Shown here: positions 33,337 through 44,943 of the stretch, piece after piece
How the letters are laid out: every line of letters begins with the position of its first letter
Numbering within the stretch: position 1 is the stretch's first letter
NCBI RefSeq assembly: GCF_020080835.1
Contig: NC_058165.1
Coordinates: 14,811,915-14,875,914, forward strand
Source of the DNA: Cotesia glomerata
Taxonomy: Eukaryota; Arthropoda; Insecta; Hymenoptera; Braconidae
Reading direction: 5' to 3'
DNA: 64,000 nt
Position numbers and translations under genes: made by a program
Notes under the pieces: generated by a model
Databases searched by the model: none
What the model saw: the letters and a program-made list of their open reading frames with translations, nothing else
What the model was told of the DNA's origin: nothing

Positions 33337-35391
33337 TCACCTCAAAGATATTAAGGTGGAAACAAGAGTGCTGTAATTAATTGGTTGTGGGTTACCCAGT
33401 ATGTCCAGAGAGCTATTATGAGAGCTATGTTCTACAATATCGTTGCATATATTTAAAAGTCTACAGAGAGGTGCTAATTTTATGAAGTTATTACGCTGCA
33501 GTGGAGGATAGAAAGGCAGGTCTGATCTCATAATTCTCTGAAGTGCAGATATAGGTATCTGCGATAAGAGTCTGGGATATTCTATTCTGTCATGCATTAA
33601 ACCAGATATAAAGAGAACAGATGCACAGATCCTTCTCTCTTCAAGAGTCAATAATCTGGCATCCTCACACGTAGTAAGATAATCAGACCCTCTCAATGGA
33701 TAGGTGCCATGCTTTTTAAAAAACAAGTATTTAAGAAACCTGCGTTGTACTTTTTCAATAATATTTATATGATTTTGATAAGATGGGACCAGACTACGGC
33801 TGCATATTCGAGTTTGGGTCTTACTAATGCAGTGTACAGTGTTTTAATGACGTTTAGGTTGTTGAATTTTTTTGAAGCCCTGATGACAAATCCAAGTGTT
33901 TTGACAGCAGATCTAACTATGTTCATGTAGTGATCAGTAAATGTTAGCTGTGAGTCAAATGTTACACCAAGGTCGTTGCATATAGATACTCTGTCAATAT
34001 TCATACCTTCTATGTTATAATTGTGAACCCTGTTTCAAATTTCCAATAGGATCCCATCAAAAGCGACAAAAGCCACTTAGAAACCCATAAATTTTATTGG
34101 TTTCTAAGTGGCTTTTGTCGCTTTTGATGGGATCTTATTGGAGATTTTCAACAGGGAAGTATTCTATGTCTAGATTTATGAAAAGATATGACCTTGCACT
34201 TAGAACTATTGAGGATGAGTTTATTATCTCTACACCACAATACAAATACATCCAGGTTAGCTTGTAAGAAAAGGCAATCTACCGGTGAATGAACTAAGTG
34301 ATAGAGTTTGGTATCATCTGCAAAGAGGTCAAGAAATACCGAGAGTATGGATCCAACATCATTAATAAATACTAAAAATAAGAGTGTCCAAGGTTGGAAC
34401 CCTGGGGCACACCAGATGTAGTTTCAAATACTGCGGATTGAAATCCATTGTACAGCACAAAGTTTTTTCTATTTGTCAGATAGTGTATAAAGAGATTGAC
34501 AAGCAATTCAGGTATAACAAGCTCTATCAGTTTAATTACCAAACGTAAAGTATCCACCTTATTAAACGCTTTCGAGAAGTCTGTATGTATAACATCAACT
34601 TGTTCGCCTGATGCAAGTCTATCAGATATGTACTGGGTCTATGGTAAAAGGTTTGTTAATACTGATTTATATTTAAGAAACCCGTGTTGCGAGGGCGATA
34701 TCTGAGGTTTAAAGTAACTGAGTAGGAGATCATACAAGATCATTTCAAGAACTCTGGCAAACGCAGGAATGATTGAGATAGGTCGATAATTATTTATGCA
34801 GGTAAAGTCTCCTGACTTATGGATTGGACATATTTTAGATATCTTCCAAACATCCGGAAAAATACCCTTGCGAAAACAGTCATGAAAAATCATTTTCAGT
34901 GGATGTAAGAATGATCTGGCACATTCTCTTACCACAAGGCATGGAACGCCATCAATGCCCGCAGACATTTTGTTGGGTAGTCTTTTGATACAGCGCAGTA
35001 TGTCTAATTCCGATAGTAGACTGATTGTTCCTAAGTGCTCAGTCGAGCAGTTTGTTAGGTAAGAGAAAATTGTCGGATCCAGTTCCTCATAAACGCTACC
35101 AAAGAACTCAGCGAATGAGTCTGCAATTTTAGTCGGGTCATCTGTCAGTTCACCAGAGATTAAGAAGCTACTCGGGTATTGACTTGTGTTCTTTTTAGAT
35201 TTTATGTGTTTCCAAAACGATTTCGGATCAGATGATAGATTGTTTTCGGTTAGTTTAAGGTAGTTTTGATAGGCCAATTTGATTTTAAGTTTTAGCATAC
35301 GTCTAATCTGCTTGAATTTTTCAAGATGATGAGGAAGACGATTTTTACGGCTCTTAATTCTGAGTAATTCTTTGACTTTACAGTGAATCAT
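33337..35391 (-). pseudogene. Reverse transcriptase ORF of element F, broken
   Basis: Pieces in order on the minus strand: N-terminal region with SFWKHIKSKK, then SAGIDGVP, NNYRPISIIPAFARVLE, SPSQHGFL (34639-35391); a separate frame with SGVPQGSNLG (34372-34557); FADD at 34313-34324; thumb region CNDLGVTFDSQLTFTDHY and KTLYTALVRPKLEYAAVVW (33765-34004); and the C-terminal region ending near 33337. FADDTKLY and the thumb motif suit Jockey/CR1-group enzymes. Broken by frameshifts, a lost segment and the foldback. Confidence 0.82.
34028..34156. repeat. Foldback/MITE of 129 bp inside element F
   Basis: Arms of 58 bp (34028-34085 and 34099-34156) are near-perfect inverse copies with a 13-base loop. 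Ends read CCCTGTT. It interrupts the RT between the FADD block and the thumb, so it inserted after element F. Confidence 0.85.
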
Positions 35392-35470
35392 TTCCGCAGT
35401 AAACCATGGGGAGAAGTGAGTAGGCTTGTAAAGATCAGATTTAACACTATCAGATTTAACATAATATTAC

Positions 35471-36352
35471 AATAAAGAATTCGCTGACGTTTCTTTATTC
35501 GAGGTGGTTGCCTCACGCGTACTCGCACCTACATTTCTTGTCAGCAAAAAAAAATATTTTTCTTCCACATTGAGAAATATTTTTTTTTTTTTTTGCTAAT
35601 TAAGCAGTATTACTTTTAACTCCAGTTATTTAAATTTATTTGAATTTTAAAAAAAAATTTTTTTCCTCCCTCAAAGACTTATTTTTATGAAAATTATTTT
35701 AAGCCTATTACACATATACTGCATTTTATGAGGAGGGTGCTTTGAATTTAGCACCTTCTCTTACAAAACACTCACAGAAGTTTCCCAGTTCTGGAAAGGT
35801 GCTTTAACTAGCACTTTCTTTAGCTGAGAGAACTCTCACAAAATTTACACATTTATTTGGCTATAAAATAATTTTAACTAACATAAGAAGCAAAATTTTG
35901 AAATTTCGAAAATTTTTTTTATATGCATAAAATTTTTCTTTCTTTCCTCTTGAAACTTTTGCTGACTCGAGGTATTACTATTTTTGTAACTATAAAATTT
36001 TTTTTGTGTGAAAAATTTTTTTTTATTAATTGATATTGACTATTTTTGTTGTTAAAAAAATTGGCAACCCGTTTCCCGTAGTTTACAATATTAATAAGGT
36101 TTCATTTTTTTTTCGATATAGACAAATTACTATAGGAAATTTTTTTCCTCCCTTTTGTCGAACAACCGAATTATATTTTTGCGGAAAATTTTTAAATTAT
36201 TTTAACTTTGGGGAATAAATTTATTTAAAATTTTTTTTTATGTTCGGTTACTACGTCAACTAATTGACATTTTCTTTATTGACAGTTATTATATTTTGGC
36301 CCTTAATAAAATTTCGCGTCAATAAAAATTTTTTTTTGAGACTGAAAAGCCG
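35471..36352. other. T-rich non-coding part of the LTR element
   Basis: Two near-copies of a GAGGGTGCTTTGAATTTAGC / GGTGCTTTAACTAGCACTTT theme at 35730-35830; otherwise no signal. Confidence 0.4.
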
Positions 36353-37800
36353 ATGGGAAAGAATAGACGGCCGGACTATCGATATCATTTAAAAAAAGTC
36401 CATTCAGATTTTGTCAACGGCAAAGTATATCACCGGCCCTTAATCGAAACTAAATATTGGGAAGAAGATTCGGAACCCGCAAAGAGCGTAATCGACAATA
36501 AGGCTACCGGTTCGAAAATTATTATAAACGTCACATCCGTTGCTGGACTTTACAAAAAAAATATTAAATCTACGCAAAGCCCAAGCCTCTATTAAGGCTC
36601 CGTTTGAATATAAACTACATCCAATCCACCCTAAGTCTCCACCCCTAGACAAAAACTAAATTTTCATTTAAAAAAAAAAAATTTTTTTTATTTTTTTTAT
36701 TTTGAATTTGACGAACGTTAACGCTCCAAGGAGCATAAAATTCTTTTATTTTTTTTTATTCCGAAATAGTTAAATTCCATCTCGGGTTAAAACACCTTAT
36801 AATAATGACACCTATACTAAGACTGACCAGAGACGATTTAACACAAAATTGCCAAACTCAACTACATCGACAAATTCACTAAATAATAATAACCATAAAT
36901 TGCACAGTAGTTCAGGAAAATCAAAAGATTCAGATAAAAACAGAGATGAGTTAACTACAAGCGGGAATAAAACAGTGGGGGATGAAGTAGGGAACCACCG
37001 ATTCGGACCCCCCTTCGTCACTTACGACCCTCCAACTTTTGAAGAGGTGGAAGATATCTTTGCCGAAAGACGTCATCGGCCAAGGATATCCTCACCCTCA
37101 AGTTCAGACGAAAATATACCGCCGAAAAGTCCAGAAATAAAAATTAAATTTTCAATTAGCCAAGACGGGGGCTTATGCCCGAGATCATTTAGTACACTTT
37201 TTAGCAGCTGATTGCGAAATAATTATACCCATAGCAAAGCTGCTCCACGACTTAAAATTTATAAATGCCGATAATCTCCATGCCTCAAAACCTACAAAAG
37301 GAGATGTATTTGTCACCAAGTTAGGTCGTTGCAAAAATTTTCCGGTATTTACCAAAACATTTCGAAAAATTAGATCCAATCGACTTGATCGAAAGATTGA
37401 GATATCTTCGACAATCGATGCACAAACACGACATTCATTCGCTTCGCTGTGCAAAGCAGGGGGACGAATTTAAAGATTTAGACATTCAAGCATATTTATG
37501 ACACGAATTAGGAGATTGTCCAATAACGATTACTTTGTGCGAAGGGAACGTTGAGGTACCAGAAGAATACCTTTGAACAAAAATAATCGAAAATTAGCTC
37601 GAAGTCTAACCCAATTTCCGGATTTTAGAAAAATTAAATCATATAACGACTATCTAGCGAATTTAATTAGTAAAATATCCGAGATTTAACGGATATTCGC
37701 GGAAAATCTTACTAGAGCAAAACACAACAAACGGAAACAGAAATTACTCCACCCGAAAAAGGCTAAACCAGCTAGTTGCGAAAAACTTGACTAAAAAGGA
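36353..37800 (+). pseudogene. Degraded gag-like region of the LTR element
   Basis: Short open pieces (80 codons from 36353; 120 codons from 36849) followed by a frame with frequent stops. Hydrophilic, Ser/Asn/Lys-rich sequence precedes a helical-looking stretch with RLRYLRQSMHKHD (about 37390-37440), positioned where Gag is expected, between primer site and env. No zinc knuckle is seen. The Gag assignment rests on position. Confidence 0.35.
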
Positions 37801-37830
37801 ATCCAAGTCGTCTGTTTCAGAAAAAAAAAA

Positions 37831-38008
37831 ATTGTGTGTGTCAGCTCCGACGCACGACTGGAGTTTACTCCTTACGAACGACTGTATCATGTATGCTTCG
37901 AGTAATATAATGGTTAATTTCATTTAACATTATTTACTAATCTATATACATGATACAATCGTTCGTAAGGAGTAAACTCAGTCGTGCGTCGGAGCTGACA
38001 CACACAAT
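37831..38008. repeat. Foldback element with 63-64 bp arms
   Basis: Arms 37831-37894 and 37946-38008 match with one extra G and one mismatch; loop 51 bp. Ends read ATTGTGTGTGTCAGCTCCGA. Part of the arm (AAGGAGTAAACTC) recurs at about 38522-38535 just before env, suggesting a relation to the sequence in between. Confidence 0.85.
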
Positions 38009-38556
38009 ATTTTCAACTTTAATCACTTGATGATTTGTTTGATAGTACATAAAAATACACGTATCAATGCATAGAAGTACAAGAAAACTTTAAAATCAAA
38101 ACATTAAAACTTGATGGTTAGGTTGCTGTTTATGTACGTTGTATATAGATGTATACAATAAATGCTACTATATGCATTTATTATACAGCATGCATACCCT
38201 GTACTCGGCAGCAGTATACAAGTTGTGGCAGAACTTCGTAACATGCAGGCGCGCAACACACACGTACAAACATACGCACACATTCAACTCTCAGACTGGA
38301 GGTAGTGAACTATACAGTGAGACTACGAAGTATAGCGCAAAGAGGAGACCCCGAGAATGAGATACGCTGTGTAATGTATTCCATCTCATTCTTTTACACG
38401 TTCAATCCTACAGATATATATGTTTGTCTCTTTCTACGTAACGCCTCAACTTTTCGTGTTACATTTGATTTTACTCCTCATAAAATTTCCGTACCGGGCC
38501 TTATAACTCAAATCGTTTCTTAAGGAGTAAACTCCAAAAATCAATCCAACTCCAAC
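38009..38556. other. Non-coding stretch between foldback and env
   Basis: No frame of note. The last 30 bp carry AAGGAGTAAACTCC, a near-palindrome like the foldback arm. Confidence 0.4.
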
Positions 38557-40075
38557 ATGAATATCGTACTACTTCTCTTCCTGGGGCTCGGATACCTGGC
38601 CAGGGGCGCAAGGGAAGTCAAAATAAAACTAATGGAGGCAAACCCCGGTCTGCCGTACGATCCATTCATGAAAATCCACCTAATACGAGAGGAATGGCAA
38701 CTGGTCATATCCGAGAGTCAATAGCCATCAAGAAATGCAGGCAGAAATTGAACAAGTACAACATCAGTTGAGACAACTCCTCGAAGATCCACGAATAGAA
38801 GAATTCGACCCACGAAACCACACCAAGCGAGCTCCATGGTTCGGCTTCGTAGGCACAATCGCATGAAAGTTGTTTGGAACCATGGACTACAGTGACAAGG
38901 AACACATCACCAAGGAAATAGACAAATTATACCAAAACAACTGAGAATTAGTACACCTATCTCAAAATAACACACACATCATCAAGAGCGAAATAAATGA
39001 AATCTTAAAACACGAAGCAAACTTAACCGAAAGAATCAGAGAACTAGTCCGAACTTCAGCATACCTCCAACAATCGGTAAATAAACAACTAAACGATCTT
39101 CAAAGAAGCCAATTATTCTCAATGGCAAGAGACGAACATATTCACTTGATGATTAATCACCTGAGAACTCTCAATAACGCTGAAAAAGCCATAGAAGACG
39201 CAAAATGGGGCAAGCTTACTTATTTAACAATATCAGCTAAACAATTACACCAAGCAACTACTGACATGATGAAAAAGCATCCCACGCTAAACCCACCTCA
39301 GCCATTGGATCACATGGATATCAACACTCTAGCCAGGGTATCTACAATAGAAACAGGAAAAACAAACGGATATTTCCTAATAATTATAACAGTGCCACTC
39401 TTGGATCAGACACCATGGCTAGCGTACGAACTTAAATCAATTCCAAAGCCCGAAAAAATTGGAGATAAGATATCAACACTAACAATCCAACCTACATCAA
39501 AATACCTCGTGTCAGAGCCGTCGTTCAATGAGTACTTCCTCACTGAACAGGACTACATAAACAACTGCAAGCCCATCAGACCAGACATGGCATGTCCGCC
39601 TGACCTCCCGTCTAAAACAACTGAGTTGGAAAACAAGGTAGATTGTGAAATGACATTGCTAATGGACCCAAAAACTGAAATTTTAAGAGAATGCAACATA
39701 AGAATAATCGCAAAATGCAAATTGACTTAGATAAAAATGAATGACAAAAACACATGGGCATACTCGACGTGTAAGGAAGAAAATATTCAATGGAAATGTC
39801 CAGGACAAACAACTGAAAGTAACGTAATTAATGGAACTGGATTGATACACGTTCAACAAGGATGTCAAGTAAACTGCAACGGATATATAATCTGAGGAAT
39901 TGCGAGAGAATCAACAAAAATAAACCTCGTCACCCCGAGTTTTAACCTATCACTGGAAACATTAAACTCGAGCCTAAAAATCAACAATGCAGCTACGAAC
40001 TCATTCACAAAAATCCAAGACCCAGCTACAATAATCGACCAATTTGAACTTTGGGGTCAAGGGCTAGAAGAGAAT

Positions 40076-41278
40076 CCCTGGTGGATTCGTGGTCACGGTA
40101 AAATGATCGTGAAACGACGGTGAATGTACCGTGAATTCACAGTGTCGACAAATGATCGTCGAATGACCGTCACTTGACTATCGAACGGCCTTCATTTGAC
40201 AGTGAACGACGAGTATCATTGTGAAAGTTTTTCACTGTTACTTTATGATTTTTATTCTGTATAGTTATCATACTTCACTCTTTGAAAAACCAAATTTTTA
40301 CTTGACTTCTCCGATTTTTTACCTAAGTAAAAATCGTAGATCATCGATCGATCGTCGGTCATTTGACAGTCATTCGAAAACATATAAATTGTCAAAAAAC
40401 CGTAACTCGGTGGTAGATACACAGTAATCTGTGAGTGAAACGAGCGTATAATGTCGGTAAGTCAGGAATTTTTTACGTCAACGATAAAAAAGTGCTGACT
40501 ATATTTTATTTTTTTTTTTTTTCATTAAAAATACTCAAAGTGTATAAAAAGATAGGTAGATGAGAAATTTTCAGTAAATAATCAGGATGAAAAATTAGAT
40601 TTTTTTTTTTTAGAGACGAAAACTTTAATTTCAAAATTACGGCAAAATTGTTTGTTACAAAGAAAAATTATTATGAGATATTTTTTTTCAACAATTCAAT
40701 TTTTAGCAATTTCTTTTCCAGATCTTTTTTTATACAGTTAATAATTTCACCGTAATTTCGAAATCAAGAATTTAGTAATCATCAAAAATTTGAATCATTT
40801 ATTACGATTATTATTTTGAAGTCATGGAAAAAATATAACTTTATTTAAGCTATTTTTATCTGTACAATGAAAAAAAAATGACTTGGTTTTGACACCTTAT
40901 GATGTGACTGAATCAACCGTTTCGTGCAGTGTCTTAGATAGCCTAGCTGGTAGAGTCTTGGGCGCGCGACCAGATGAATCGGGTTCGAGTCTCGGTCTAG
41001 ATTGTCCGAAGCATTTTTTTTTATTTTATTGTCCGTGACAGTAGCGTAAAATCACCGTATTTTTACAGTATATTGAGCGTACAGTGTCGGTCATAACGTC
41101 GTAGATTCACTTGGGTATGCACCGTGAATATTCAATAAATTTATAGTAGACATCGTTCACAACGGTATCCGATGCTGACTGACAGATCGCTCGGTAAGAA
41201 CGAACTTTATACGGTGAAACGACTGTGAAACAACCGTCATTCGACCATGCTTTCACCGTGTCACCGAAACCGCCCGGG
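40076..41278. mobile_element. Non-autonomous TIR element with word-repeat arms and a tRNA-like core
   Basis: 1203 bp inserted in env. Imperfect terminal inverted repeats: left CCCTGGTGGATTCGTGGTCA, right (complement) CCCGGGCGGTTTCGGTGACA. Beyond the termini both arms (40100-40440, 41030-41250) consist of permuted short words such as ACCGTCA, ATTTGAC, GTGAA and CGGTGAA, unlike ordinary MITE DNA. A tRNA-like unit sits at 40932-41002. A dinucleotide AT flanks both ends. No coding sequence. Confidence 0.75.
40932..41002 (+). ncRNA. tRNA-like sequence (Pol III promoter, SINE-type head)
   Basis: A box TAGCCTAGCTGG at 40939-40950 and B box GGTTCGAGTCT at 40982-40992 with normal spacing, and a T-run terminator at 41014-41022. 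The T-arm pairs fully (5 bp with wobble), the acceptor only 5 of 7 and the D-arm poorly, so it is a degenerate tRNA or SINE head rather than a working tRNA gene. The anticodon cannot be assigned safely. Confidence 0.55.
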
Positions 41279-41601
41279 ATAAAGAGAAAATGTCACTAAT
41301 AGCCCTAGATCACCAAAAAGAAGAAATCAACGGGAAAATAACTATTGGATCATTATCAGCGATTGGAATAATATCACTTATAATAGGAGAGATAGCTATA
41401 CAGAAAACTATCCACCGTTTTGTATCCGAACCTCGCCAGACCAACAAGCAAGACGAAAAACCAGTTGTAATCTAACTGGAAACAATCGAAGAAAAGACGT
41501 CAACACCGTCAGAAGTAAACGAACCACTCTCAGTAAAATCCGACACCAACGATGAAGGAAGCTCCTCCACTAAGCTGAGTGACTACAAATCACCGTTTTA
41601 G

Positions 41602-42194
41602 ACAACAATCCCGGCATCAACATCGTAGAACTTAAGGTCATTTATAAAAATTTTTTTTTATTACAAACTGATGGCTCCTTTGCAGAAGACTAAGAAAATA
41701 ACTTAAAATGATGATAAAAATTAATTTTTTTTCAGTGTACTAAGGAAATTTCGTTTTAAAATTGCCAAAAACGAGCCAACAGTTTGTATAAACACTTCGA
41801 TTCAAGAAACTAAAAAAGAAATACTTTTTTTACCTTCTTTGAATATTTTCATATATAGTAGATAGCATAACAAAAATCAGTAGATTCATCTAAATTCTGA
41901 AAAATTTGTGCTGCTCTCGGACTCACAAGACCGAAGATAAAATTATCCCCGGCCTTGGGGGGACGAGCGGGAACAGCACAAAACCCCGATTAAAAAATTA
42001 TTTTCTCTCTCTTTAAATTTATAAAATTATAATTCATAAAATTTTTTTTTTCTCCTCATTATGCTATCACTATATTTATGTATTAAATATTATTATTACT
42101 ATATTTTGTTATAGCTCTTATATTTTATCATAAAAAAAATTTTTTTCATGGTACCATAAGTTCACTATTATTATATAACCACAAACTATAAACG
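41602..42194. other. AT-rich non-coding DNA after env
   Basis: No polypurine tract precedes LTR 2 (the last bases are ACAAACTATAAACG), which argues that LTR 2 is not the original 3' LTR of the env-bearing unit. Confidence 0.5.
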
Positions 42195-43398
42195 TGTTAT
42201 GTCCACCCGCAAATTTTTTTTCTCTCTTCTCATTTTTCTTAATTTAAATCACCCGCGCAGATGGAAGACTTCTCCATGCGCGAAAGCCACAATAAAATGT
42301 AAGCTACGTGACTGCTGGTTGACTAGCGGGGACTTCTGCAATCTTAGCACCGCGAGCTTTTAAAAAGGCGATCAACAGCCAAATCCACGTCTTAGTTGGT
42401 TAATTCGACTTCCGCGTTTAACTGACGGGCCCGTGCCTTGTAGAGTCCTTTGCTTTAATTTGCTCTGCACTTAAAGGAAGTTTGGACGCGGTTTCAACCG
42501 GCAGGCCACGTATTAGTTTTAAGTGTAAACCAGGTCTTAGTTGGTTAATTTGACTTCCGCGTTTAACTTGACAGGCCCGTGCCTTGTAAAAGTCCCTTAT
42601 CTTAATTTGCGCTGCACTTAAGACGAGTTCAGACACGGTTCAACCGGCAGGCCACGTATTAGTTATTAATATCTACGAGTCGGGATTCTCAAAGTTCTAA
42701 TTTGCCCTGCACTTAGGCGAGAGCTCGGTCAGTAGATAAAATTTAGAGAGTCAAAATCTCAAAGTTCTTAATTTGCCCTGCACTTAGGCGAGATTTTGAT
42801 CAATAAGAAAATCTAGAGAACCGGACCCTCAAAGTTCTAATTTGCCCTGCACTTAGGCGAGAGTTCGGTCAATAAGTAACTTAAGATCTTTTATAGCTAA
42901 ATTTGCGCACTTTACCCTACGGGGGACTGGAGGACGTTAGCTCAATCAAATTATTAAAATTCATTAATCAATAATTTCGATCTAATAAAAATTGTGAAAG
43001 TGTAAAGGTTTTGGTGTTTGTTAAATAAATCTTGAAAAGTGAAATCTGTTTCGAATAAGTTCATTTCGTAAAATAAGGACCCCTTAGAATAAGCAGCCCG
43101 AATCCATCCATTCGCTGCAAATACCAACAGAGGGTCCAATCAAAGAAAACGCACTACGATCAGCCCCGGAACCACGGATCCGACCCTAAGAAATAATCTA
43201 GCAAGTAGTAAGTACATCTACTCCTAATAGAAATCCGTGTACAGTCTCAAACGAAGGCGTGGTAAATTCGTACATCGAAAACGTCCCACAAAAATAATTA
43301 AAACAACGGAATTAACACCTCCGTTGCGTATTCTTTAAACTGTTAGTCCAAACCTCCACCGTTTACGCTACCGCTCAAAAAACGCCCTTGGGCATAAC
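42195..43398 (+). mobile_element. LTR 2 (middle LTR)
   Basis: 1204 bp from TGTTATGTCCACCCGC to CCCTTGGGCATAACA. Longer than LTR 1 because the AACTGACGGGCCCGTGCCTT block is tandemly duplicated (about 42390-42660) and a CTACGGGGGACTGGAGGACG segment shared with LTR 3 is present. Flanking bases (AACG, AAAT) do not form a target duplication, and no primer site follows. Confidence 0.85.
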
Positions 43399-44201
43399 AA
43401 ATGATTATATTAAACAATTTTTTTTATGTATATACATATACAATCATAACAATTATACTATAATTATAAAATAATAGTTATAAACAATAACCAAAATTTA
43501 TATAATCGAGCTAACGTCACCATACAAAATTTTTTTTTGGAACTATAAAATCTTTTTATAATTTAAAACAATTATTTTAAACCCTAATATTTAATAAGTA
43601 TAAGTAAAGTGAGTAAGAGGACAGGAAGAGTCATCTAACGATAATTATAATGAAATAGCTAAGTCAAGCGAGGCAGCTTACCGTCGCCGCTCAATCACAA
43701 CCGCCACGCGGTAAGCCACGCCCACCTGACCAATGACCGCGCCGCCTCTTATGTCTAACGCGACGTATATACATATATATCTATACACGCTAATTTCACC
43801 AAAATTTTTTACCTAATACCCTTTTTTTTTTTTTTTTTTTTTGTTTTAGACAAATAATTTTTCTTCTCTCAACTCGTTTCTTAAATTCTAATCATTTATT
43901 TATTTAAAATTTTTTTACATACCTGCTCCACCTCAAAGCTATTACTTAATCTATTACTTACAACTACCTTATTTACTACGGTATAGAAGAGAGGGCATGG
44001 GAATCTTACGTATAAAAAAAAAAGAGAAAAGAATTTTTCATTTATTTATTCATTTTAAAAAGAAAAAAAAGGGGAAAGAAAAAAATGTTTCTGGTATGCA
44101 GAGTTGGTAGCGACATCTGATACACCTAATCTGCAACAAAGAAACAAGTTAAAAATAAAATAATTTCTCAACAAGAGATAGAACGTTATAATAACTCACC
44201 A
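43399..44201. other. Non-coding DNA between LTR 2 and the antisense gene
   Basis: Mostly AT-rich, with a GC-rich island at 43670-43760 that includes ACCGTCGCCGC and CACGCCCACC words. It is downstream of the antisense gene and could hold its 3' region or a separate promoter; nothing coding. Confidence 0.4.
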
Positions 44202-44629
44202 CTAAGGCATGGTTACCAATCCATTGAAGATCACCTCAATCAAGGCGATCCTTAACCGTTCAAGGTCCTTCCGGTTCGGAGGGATCACTGCTTCGAGCGT
44301 CCAAGGCTCGGCAACGACCTCAGCACCTTGAAGGCAGAAGTATGTCACGGCCTCGACGACCTCAGGAGGCAGTGCACCAAACAAGATCTCCATCCGAGCT
44401 GCCACGAGCAACCCCTCGTGAGGGTTTATCGGACGCGCTAATGCCCCCAAAAGCCGGATACCCTTCTTCAAGTCCTGAAAAGATTTTTTTTTATTAATAA
44501 ATGAAATTTTTGACAAAAGAATTTTAAACCTACTATATAACGAATTCCGCTTACCTTCTCTCCATAAATAGCAAGAGCCATTTGGTACCAAGTACCGTAG
44601 TTTTCAAAATTCCGTCCTACCAGGTACAT
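44202..44629 (-). CDS. Two-exon gene of unknown function, antisense within the LTR element (115 aa)
   Basis: Exon 1 is 44629-44555 (25 codons, MYLVGRNFENYG start), intron 44554-44475 (80 nt, donor AAG|GTAAGC, acceptor CTTTTCAG|GA), exon 2 is 44474-44202 (90 codons, ending NGLVTMP). The phase-0 junction keeps one frame, whereas unspliced reading passes through low-complexity lysine/serine-rich intron. Exon 2 looks like a compact helical domain (ALPPEVVEAVTYF, LERLRIALIEVIF) with balanced base composition unlike its AT-rich surroundings. No known family recognised. It lies about 300 bp inside LTR 3 and on the opposite strand to env, so it may be a captured gene or an antisense gene of the element. 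Confidence 0.6.
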
Positions 44630-44933
44630 TTTTCTTTTTTTTTCTATATAATTTTTCTCTATTACAATAACTTCACTGACTCACTGTGGAGACAAAACTG
44701 ACACTCGACACGGCTTCGTAAAATCAAGAGACGAGAAAAATTAGCCATCCGTCAGCATATTATACAGCGTGAGATTAAAATATAAATTCAAATTTAAATA
44801 TTGGCGCTAGATGACTCCTCTCACTACTCTTTTATTATGTTAAAAATATTTTAATCTAAAGATTGTAAGTGGCTCTCGCTTATGGTGAAGGTAGCCATAA
44901 GAAAACCGATGAGCTATACTAGCTCCTCACTTT
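44630..44933. other. Upstream region of the antisense gene
   Basis: Between the gene's ATG and the polypurine tract. The minus strand has a pyrimidine-poor leader with AAAAAAAAAGAAAA just before the ATG; a TATA-like ATTATATAG lies about 20-28 bp upstream of the ATG, too near to be a standard promoter. Confidence 0.35.
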
Positions 44934-44943
44934 TCCGGGGGAA
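44934..44943 (+). promoter_or_regulatory. Polypurine tract before LTR 3
   Basis: CCGGGGGAA immediately precedes TGTTATG, the arrangement used to prime plus-strand synthesis; it marks LTR 3 as a true 3' LTR. Confidence 0.6.

Larger units (their letters stand above)
33105..35470 (-). mobile_element. Element F: Jockey/CR1-group non-LTR retrotransposon, nested
   Basis: On the minus strand RT sequence leads to a 3' end GGGTTGATTGTATATGAAAT followed by (AAAT)n tail (33105-33130). 5'-truncated: no endonuclease is visible beyond about 35470. TAATATT flanks both ends (33101-33107 and about 35462-35468), a possible short target duplication. It lies inside the LTR element in antisense orientation and is itself split by a foldback at 34028-34156. 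Confidence 0.8.
38557..41601 (+). pseudogene. env: Errantivirus-type envelope fusion protein remnant (env)
   Basis: Old insect endogenous retrovirus envelope gene, inactivated. Seen in order: an ATG with a hydrophobic signal-like start (38557), a furin-like basic site (codons at 38822-38830) followed by a glycine-rich, fusion-peptide-like stretch, a long helical region rich in Leu/Asn, a cysteine-bearing ectodomain (to about 39960), and after an insertion a hydrophobic membrane-anchor segment (about 41335-41395) with a short tail ending at TAG 41599-41601. Breaks: TAG at 38722-38724 with a frameshift nearby, TGA at 38864-38866 and 38942-38944, a TAG at about 39728, TGA near 39895 and a 1.2-kb insertion at 40076-41278. 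Errantivirus Env belongs to the baculovirus F-like group by general knowledge. Confidence 0.8.

Noticed and set aside
40932..41002. Functional tRNA gene
   Set aside because: D-arm and acceptor pairings are too poor and it lies inside a transposable element.
44202..44591. Single-exon 129-aa reading of the antisense gene
   Set aside because: Its first part is translated intron (lysine/serine-rich, T-rich DNA) and lacks a plausible start; the two-exon model gives a better protein with consensus splice sites.
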